DNA of 64,000 nt from Tillus elongatus (lineage: Eukaryota > Arthropoda > Insecta > Coleoptera > Cleridae), in the NCBI GenBank assembly GCA_964006375.1, contig OZ023264.1:178792131-178856130 (forward strand), in the 5' to 3' direction. The notes under the pieces were generated by a model that saw only the letters and a program-made list of their open reading frames with translations, did no database searches and was not told the DNA's origin. A program made the translations under genes and the position numbers. Below are positions 63,041 to 64,000 of the stretch, one piece after another. The stretch's first letter is position 1; every line of letters begins with the position of its first letter.

Positions 63041-63420
63041 TAACGAGTCGTGGGTCTTTGGCCTTTCAGCACTGCGACTGGGTCTTTTGTGCATGACTTT
63101 TTTTTTCTTCTAATCGTTCCCCAAAAAGTTCAGACTTTTCATGTAGTACTTATCTTTTTGTGAGCTATTTTACCCATTTCGTAGGGTGTTAAGGACACCC
63201 CTCCAAGAGATTTGAGCCTTTTGCAGAACTGAGCCATGCAGTCCCATAGCAAATGTTCTGTTGTTCCTGCTGCTTCAGTGCCAGTATCTGTAGTTTTCAG
63301 TGTCCGCCTTACCAATCTTCATAAGGTGATACCTTACTGGGGAGTGCCCTGTGAAATGACCTGTGATTATTCACGAGTCGCTTAACTCAAGGAGCAGTTC
63401 AGACTTCCCCGTTGATATTT
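63041..63420 (-). pseudogene. older RNase H LINE, uninterrupted at the 48-kb insertion site
   Basis: Matches 47690-47940 joined to 48896-49000: TAGTTTTCAGTGTCCGCCTT is continuous here, giving the empty-site structure. It is cut at about 63420 by the 3' end of a second family N LINE. Confidence 0.7.
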
Positions 63421-64000
63421 TTTCCTTAGGGCTCGTCCGCGTCTTTACCGCCCCAATAGCACCGCAGCCTTCGACTTATGGTGCATGCCCTTTGTCTTTT
63501 CTACTCCACCCATTCCAAAATCACTGTGCCTTGAACTAGTCTGCACAGCAATTGGTAGGGTGAAGTTTTATATTTCTCTGTCGCCGCTCTAGGCTGACCG
63601 TAAATCAGTTGTCTTTTGCGGTCCAGAGCTTTACACTCGCACAAGATGTGCTGGTCTGATTACTCCCACTCGCCGCAGAGTCTGCATGCCAGGTCTCCTT
63701 CGAACCGCCCCATTTTATGCAGGTGTTTCTTGACAGCCATGTGTCCCGTCAAGAGTCCTGTTATGTTCTTGAGCTGTCCTCTGCTAAGATTTAGCAGGTC
63801 CACAGCTCTCTTTGATCTGGGTTCCTTAATTACTGACTTCCCATATCTGAGCCCTGGACAGTCTGCCCAGTACACCTTATGTTCGCTTCTGACCCAGGAC
63901 TTAATGGACCTCCTCGCAGTGCTCTTCGTCACGCCCAGGACCGGTTCTGGTCCCATAAATGATTCTGCCGACTCTCTCTTCGCTAGACTGTCAGCTTCTT
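63421..64000 (-). pseudogene. RNase H LINE (family N), runs off the window end
   Basis: 3' end CCCTAAGGAAAAAA (plus T-run at about 63419-63424). Upstream on minus: FEGDLACRLCGE, LSRGQLKNITGLLTGHMAVK, RKSVIKEP-like and VTKSTARRSIKSWVRSEHKV then YWADCPGL. The RNase H core lies beyond base 64000. Confidence 0.83.

Overview
This window is nuclear DNA of an animal, most probably an insect or other arthropod. It is AT-rich, has no operons or prokaryotic signals, and is built almost entirely from transposable elements: several non-LTR retrotransposon (LINE) families, at least two tRNA-derived SINE families, Tc1/mariner-type transposase relics, a Helitron, MITEs and very long (TA)n, (GT)n and (GA)n microsatellites. 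Species cannot be named from the sequence. The one convincing host coding segment is a Ser-rich exon at 29289-30442 on the plus strand that ends at a strong splice donor. A second possible host transcription unit is a minus-strand promoter near 58740-58980 (two CRE sites, a GATA site, a TATA box and a downstream splice donor) reading toward a 38-bp minisatellite.

Layout. 1-6 kb: a (TA)n-centred repeat, then a second copy split by a LINE that sits inside its (TA)n array. 6-9.7 kb: a palindromic MITE, inverted modules, and a Jockey-like LINE carrying a SINE with a target-site duplication. 9.7-14.4 kb: a long inverted repeat (arms of about 1.37 and 1.24 kb) holding pieces of a LINE resembling the R2/R4 group. 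15-19 kb: another inverted repeat and a LINE fragment with an RNase H domain. 19-21 kb: an EN/RT LINE (family X here) with an in-frame (CT)n tract. 21-29 kb: microsatellites, two decayed DDE/D transposases and a second RNase H LINE. 29.2-30.4 kb: the host exon. 31-38 kb: more repeat copies, inverted SINEs, and a mariner-type MITE nested in another MITE. 38.5-45.2 kb: two convergent copies of the (TA)-core family, one split by a 1.32-kb Helitron. 47-49.4 kb: a young RNase H LINE nested in an older relative. 50-56.6 kb: two large minus-strand family X copies, one almost complete for EN plus RT. 57.7-59 kb: minisatellite and promoter. 59-62.3 kb: a SINE with target-site duplication and a near full-length (TA)-core element. 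63-64 kb: the second nested RNase H LINE, running off the end.

The most interesting structure is the dispersed (TA)-core family. Its 5' end is a hairpin containing AGCGAATTTTCAT, its centre is a (TA)n array, and its 3' end carries the same motif inverted, followed by a short hairpin (ACGCA-CTTGC-TGCGT) and usually a T-run. That architecture recalls Helentron-associated (DINE-1-like) elements, but this is inference. Its (TA)n cores have twice served as landing sites for other elements. No element here looks intact enough to be autonomous.
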